A stretch of 10,689 nucleotides of DNA from JBBRMQ01 sp038230775 (GTDB taxonomy: Bacteria > Acidobacteriota > Thermoanaerobaculia > Gp7-AA8): positions 1 to 10,689 of the forward strand of contig JBBRMQ010000145.1 of the NCBI GenBank assembly GCA_038230775.1. Reading direction: 5' to 3'. Made by a program: the position numbers and the translations under genes. Within the stretch, counting starts at the first letter, position 1. Each line of letters starts with the position of its first letter. The notes below the pieces were generated by a model. The model was not told where the DNA came from. It saw nothing but the letters and a program-made list of their open reading frames with translations, and searched no databases. Below, piece by piece: positions 8,246-10,689 of the stretch.

Positions 8246-8263
8246 GGCCGACTTCAGTCGGCC
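8246..8263. repeat. Compact perfect hairpin between convergent genes
   Basis: GGCCGACTTCAGTCGGCC is a perfect inverted repeat: an 8-bp stem with 2-nt loop, or more realistically a 7-bp stem with TTCA loop. It starts directly after the TAG of the small membrane protein gene and lies 22 bp before the stop of the convergent dehydrogenase gene. It could slow RNA polymerase or protect 3' ends for both genes. It lacks a T-tract on either side, so intrinsic termination is uncertain. It may also be a copy of a dispersed repeat. Confidence 0.55.
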
Positions 8264-8284
8264 GACCCGAAGCCGGTCCTCACG

Positions 8285-9466
8285 CTACAGCCGGTCGGTG
8301 AGGATCGTCTTGGCGATCGTGGCCAGCTGCATGTTCGACGTTCCCTCGTAGATCTGTCCGACCTTCGAATCGCGCCAGAACTTCTCGACCGGATACTCCT
8401 TGGTGTAGCCGTTGCCACCGAAGAGCTGCACCGCCAGCGAGGTCACTTTTTCCGCGACCTGCGACGAGAAGAGCTTCGCCATCGCGGCTTCGCGAAGGAA
8501 CGGCTTCTTCGCGTCCTTCAGCCGCGCGGCGTTGTAGACCATGAGGCGGGCGGCTTCCAGTTCCGTCGCGGCTTGCGCGATCTGGAACTGCACGCCCTGG
8601 AACTCGGAGATCGTCGCGCCGAACTGGCGGCGCTCTTTCGTGTACACGATCGCGTGCTCGAGTGCGCCGCGCGCGACGCCGAGCATCTGCGCGCCGATGC
8701 CGATGCGGCCCTCGTTCAGGGTCTCGATGGCGATCTTGTAACCCTTGCCCGGCTCGCCGATGACGTTCTCTTTCGGGACCCGGCAGTCTTCCATCATCAG
8801 CTCGCACGTCGACGACGCGCGGATGCCGAGCTTGTCTTCCTTCTTGCCGATCTGGAATCCGGGAAAGTCGCGCTCGATGACGAACGCGGTGATGCCTTTG
8901 TATCCGGCATCGGGATTCATGTTTGCGAACACGATGAAGACGCCGGCCTCGGCGGCGTTGGTGATCCACAGCTTGCGGCCGTTGAGGACGAAGTGATCGC
9001 CTTTGTTTTCCGCCCGTGTCGCCAGACCGAACGCATCGGAACCCGACCCCGCTTCGGATAAGGCGTAGGCGCCGATCGTGTCGCGGGTGAGCATCGGCAG
9101 GTATTTCGTTTTCTGATCGTCGTTGCCCCAGCGGAGGAACGCGTTGTTGACCAGTGTGTTCTGAACGTCGACGAGCACGCCGCAGGAGGCGTCGACGTGC
9201 GAGAGCTCCTCGACGACGAGCACGGCGTTGAAGAACGTCGATCCGGCGCCGCCCCATTGCTCGGGGACTTCGATTCCCATGATGCCCAGCTCGAAGAAGT
9301 TGGCGATGAGGTCCTTCGACATCGTCGCGTCGTGGTCCATCTGATGGACGAGCGGCCGGATTTTCTCGACGGCGAAGTCGCGGACGCTCTCTTGGAACAT
9401 CTGCTCTTCTTCGCTGAGCTGGGTGAGCGGCGCGCCAGGAACGACTTCAACGGCTTGCGTGGTCAT
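8285..9466 (-). CDS. Short/branched-chain acyl-CoA dehydrogenase (ACADSB-like)
   Basis: A 393-residue FAD flavoenzyme that introduces the alpha-beta double bond in acyl-CoA and passes electrons to electron-transfer flavoprotein; it is soluble and has the family's usual length. Visible signatures: ALSEAGSGSD (135-144, FAD/substrate binding), NEGRIGIGAQMLG (251-263), KERRQFG (277-283), FGGNGYTKEYPVEK (349-362), and the catalytic base Glu374 in QIYEGTSNMQ (371-380). Phrases such as MGIEVPEQWGG, VDASCGVLVDVQNTL and GIRASSTCEL closely resemble animal short/branched-chain (2-methylbutyryl-CoA) dehydrogenase as I remember it, suggesting a role in isoleucine or branched short-chain acyl-CoA oxidation; exact substrate cannot be read from sequence. 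ATG 9466 is preferred because GGAGA lies 9 nt upstream. An in-frame ATG at 9493 would add nine unconserved residues and overlaps the proposed -10. No other beta-oxidation gene is adjacent. Confidence 0.95.
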   Translation of the reverse strand: MTTQAVEVVPGAPLTQLSEEEQMFQESVRDFAVEKIRPLVHQMDHDATMSKDLIANFFELGIMGIEVPEQWGGAGSTFFNAVLVVEELSHVDASCGVLVDVQNTLVNNAFLRWGNDDQKTKYLPMLTRDTIGAYALSEAGSGSDAFGLATRAENKGDHFVLNGRKLWITNAAEAGVFIVFANMNPDAGYKGITAFVIERDFPGFQIGKKEDKLGIRASSTCELMMEDCRVPKENVIGEPGKGYKIAIETLNEGRIGIGAQMLGVARGALEHAIVYTKERRQFGATISEFQGVQFQIAQAATELEAARLMVYNAARLKDAKKPFLREAAMAKLFSSQVAEKVTSLAVQLFGGNGYTKEYPVEKFWRDSKVGQIYEGTSNMQLATIAKTILTDRL

Positions 9467-9475
9467 TGGGCAGCT

Positions 9476-9480
9476 TCTCC
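9476..9480 (-). promoter_or_regulatory. Ribosome binding site fixing the dehydrogenase start
   Basis: GGAGA on the minus strand lies 9 nt upstream of ATG 9466. The in-frame ATG at 9493 has no comparable site, so this decides the start. Confidence 0.65.
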
Positions 9481-9488
9481 GGCCGCGA

Positions 9489-9516
9489 ATCATAGCCGAA
9501 GCATCGCGGTTATCAT
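9489..9516 (-). promoter_or_regulatory. Candidate promoter for the acyl-CoA dehydrogenase gene
   Basis: On the minus strand TATGAT (9494-9489) matches five of six -10 bases and ATGATA (9516-9511) four of six -35 bases, with a 16-bp spacer. Transcription would start near 9482, just upstream of the GGAGA ribosome binding site. The inverted heptamer array begins 5 bp farther upstream. Confidence 0.35.
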
Positions 9517-9520
9517 GGGA

Positions 9521-9594
9521 GGACTGAGGTCTGAGGACTGAGGACTGAGACGTCCGCCATCCGAACTCAGTACTCAGCCCCCAGTCCTCAGTCC
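9521..9594. repeat. Inverted array of GGACTGA-type heptamer repeats
   Basis: The left arm 9521-9549 is four tandem heptamers of consensus GGACTGA: copies 1, 3 and 4 are identical, copy 2 has one change. The right arm 9566-9594 carries the same heptad phasing in reverse complement and pairs with the left arm at 25 of 29 positions, around a 16-nt spacer. The array lies between the divergent dehydrogenase gene and tRNA-Leu, ending 7 nt before the tRNA. Its position rules out a terminator for a flanking gene. It looks like a dispersed or expanding repeat; transcribed, it would fold into a long hairpin next to the tRNA 5' end. Confidence 0.75.
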
Positions 9595-9601
9595 TGAGCA
9601 G

Positions 9602-9690
9602 GCCCCCGTGGCGGAATCGGTAGACGCTGCGGACTTAAAATCCGCTGACCGGAGACGGTCGTGCCGGTTCGAGTCCGGCCGGGGGCACCA
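9602..9690 (+). tRNA. tRNA-Leu (anticodon UAA), CCA encoded
   Basis: Acceptor strands GCCCCCG (9602-9608) and CGGGGGC (9680-9686) pair perfectly, followed by discriminator A (9687) and an encoded CCA (9688-9690). The anticodon stem GCGGA/TCCGC (9629-9633, 9641-9645) encloses the loop CTTAAAA with anticodon TAA at 9636-9638. The T-arm GCCGG/CCGGC encloses TTCGAGT. A long variable arm (around GACCGGAGACGGTC) is typical of class II tRNA-Leu. It decodes UUA and, by wobble, UUG. No clear promoter is visible directly upstream, because the heptamer inverted repeat occupies that space. Confidence 0.97.
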
Positions 9691-9775
9691 CTTCTGCGCG
9701 GCGGCCGGCATTGGCGGGGCGGTCCGCTACAAGGAACCGGCGCCCGGGAAGCGGTGCGAACGCGCCGCCCTTACA

Positions 9776-10689
9776 CTACGGACTTGCAGGCACGATCTGC
9801 CACGGCGGCGGAACACTGTTGATCGTACCGGAGCCCGGGCCGATTGCCGTTCCGTTCATAAACCAGATGGAATTGAGTCCCGACGACTGGTTGCGCCAGA
9901 CCAGATCGGTCTTGCCGTCTCCGTTGTAGTCGCCGGCAGTGGCGACATCCCAGTTCATGTCGGCGACGGTGTTGACGGAACCGGAGCCTGCGATCGTATT
10001 GAGGCCATTCATCAGCCACATCGACAGTTCGCCCGTCGTGGTGTTTCGCCAGACGATGTCCGAGAAGCCGTCGCCGTTGAAGTCGCCGATCGCGGCCAGC
10101 TTCCAGGCGAGCGGGATTGCAAGGAATGTCGAACCTGAAGAACTCTTCGGTGTGGGACCGGACATGAACCAGATAGATGTGGCGCCCGTTGTCGTGTTTC
10201 TCCACAGGAGATCTGAGTTGCCGTCGCCGTCGAAGTCACCAGCACCGATGATCTGCCACGAAAGCGGAGGTCGTGCGAACCAGATCTGCGTGGCGACACC
10301 TCGATTCAGGATCCACATAGTCGTATCGCCGGTGGAGCTCCGCCACACCACATCCGAGGCCCCGTCGCCGTTGAAGTCGCCGACGGCGGCCAGGTTCCAG
10401 TCGTCCGGCCTTCCCGGCAGCTGCAGATCCGTGAGAATGTTCTTGCCGTTCATCAGCCTGACCGAGCCGAACAGGAAGAGATCGGACTTGTCGTCGCCGT
10501 CGAAGTGGCCGCTCGCGAATGGCTGCAACCAGGGGCGGCAGGGGCCGGGATCCGGTGCTAAACAGCTCGGCGCTTCGATCACTCCAGATTCCGGGCCGAT
10601 GTGAAGTCCATTCATGATCCAGATCGAAGATTCGGCCGTTGAGGGGTTCCACCAGACAATGTCGGCGAGCCGGTCGCCGTTGAAATCGC
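9776..10689 (-). CDS. FG-GAP/VCBS repeat protein, C-terminal part (5' end beyond window edge)
   Basis: About 303 residues are visible, open to the right edge and ending at TAG 9778-9776. An internal ATG at 10615 is not the start, because repeat sequence continues upstream of it in frame. The protein consists of repeats of about 50 residues built around a calcium-binding-type loop (GDFNGDGxSD), followed by hydrophobic strands with VWRNTTTG and WxMNG motifs. Six loops are seen: DFNGDRLAD at the edge, then HFDGDDKSD, DFNGDGASD, DFDGDGNSD, DFNGDGFSD and DYNGDGKTD. The second unit is degenerate and is preceded by a Cys/Pro-rich insertion (SCLAPDPGPC). Such repeats form the blades of a beta-propeller and are normally found in exported or surface proteins. 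The signal peptide and any N-terminal domain lie outside the window. It is convergent with tRNA-Leu across an 85-bp gap in which I see no clear terminator. Function and ligand are unknown. Confidence 0.92.
   Translation of the reverse strand, partial: DFNGDRLADIVWWNPSTAESSIWIMNGLHIGPESGVIEAPSCLAPDPGPCRPWLQPFASGHFDGDDKSDLFLFGSVRLMNGKNILTDLQLPGRPDDWNLAAVGDFNGDGASDVVWRSSTGDTTMWILNRGVATQIWFARPPLSWQIIGAGDFDGDGNSDLLWRNTTTGATSIWFMSGPTPKSSSGSTFLAIPLAWKLAAIGDFNGDGFSDIVWRNTTTGELSMWLMNGLNTIAGSGSVNTVADMNWDVATAGDYNGDGKTDLVWRNQSSGLNSIWFMNGTAIGPGSGTINSVPPPWQIVPASP

Noticed and set aside
8573..9061. A plus-strand 162-codon frame antisense to the dehydrogenase
   Set aside because: No motifs; the opposite strand encodes a clear acyl-CoA dehydrogenase with signature and catalytic residues.
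9467..9493. Upstream in-frame ATG (9493) as the dehydrogenase start
   Set aside because: It would overlap the proposed -10 element, lacks a ribosome binding site and adds nine unconserved residues; ATG 9466 has GGAGA at good spacing.
9602..9775. tRNA-Leu as an attachment site of an integrated element
   Set aside because: tRNA-Leu genes often serve as integration sites, but no integrase and no repeated tRNA 3' end is visible in the window.
9608..10138. A plus-strand 176-codon frame beginning MAESVDAADLKSAD
   Set aside because: The first part is translated tRNA-Leu sequence, a well-known annotation artefact, and the rest is antisense to the FG-GAP gene.

Overview
The window looks like chromosomal DNA from a GC-rich, non-pathogen-type environmental bacterium, most likely an Acidobacteriota member. 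The reasons are a membrane Ser/Thr kinase fused to a FlgO/TolB-like domain and TPRs, a very large kinase-ATPase-TPR-GAF-sigma54-activator fusion, an FG-GAP/VCBS repeat protein, and several palindromic intergenic repeats. This placement rests on gene-family habits and was not tested by a search.

Layout. Positions 1-2378 (minus) hold most of a transmembrane Ser/Thr protein kinase whose C-terminus runs off the left edge. A 101-bp divergent intergenic region (2379-2479) separates it from a 1740-residue soluble protein (2480-7702, plus). In order, that protein carries a kinase-like domain, a STAND/AAA_16-type ATPase, a long TPR array, a GAF domain, a coiled-coil linker, a sigma54-interacting AAA+ domain and a Fis-type helix-turn-helix. 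It appears to be a complete sensing-to-transcription chain in one polypeptide. A palindromic repeat (7701-7782) links it to a small two-helix membrane protein of unknown function (7775-8245, plus), which lies in the same reading frame. A compact hairpin (8246-8263) sits between this gene and a convergent short/branched-chain acyl-CoA dehydrogenase gene (8285-9466, minus). The dehydrogenase has a plausible promoter and a good ribosome binding site. Divergent from it is tRNA-Leu(UAA) (9602-9690, plus), preceded at only 7 nt by an inverted array of heptamer repeats (9521-9594). Positions 9776-10689 (minus) hold the C-terminal part of an FG-GAP repeat protein that runs off the right edge.

How they may work together. 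The two divergently transcribed kinase genes share one short control region, so a common signalling pathway is plausible but unproven. The big fusion protein would bind DNA through its Fis domain and remodel sigma54-RNA polymerase in response to signals read by its TPR and GAF parts; its targets are not visible here. The dehydrogenase, the tRNA and the FG-GAP protein look unrelated to the signalling genes. No stretch over 300 bp lacks a gene; the longest non-coding gap is 9467-9601. No integrase, transposase, CRISPR array or rRNA is seen.
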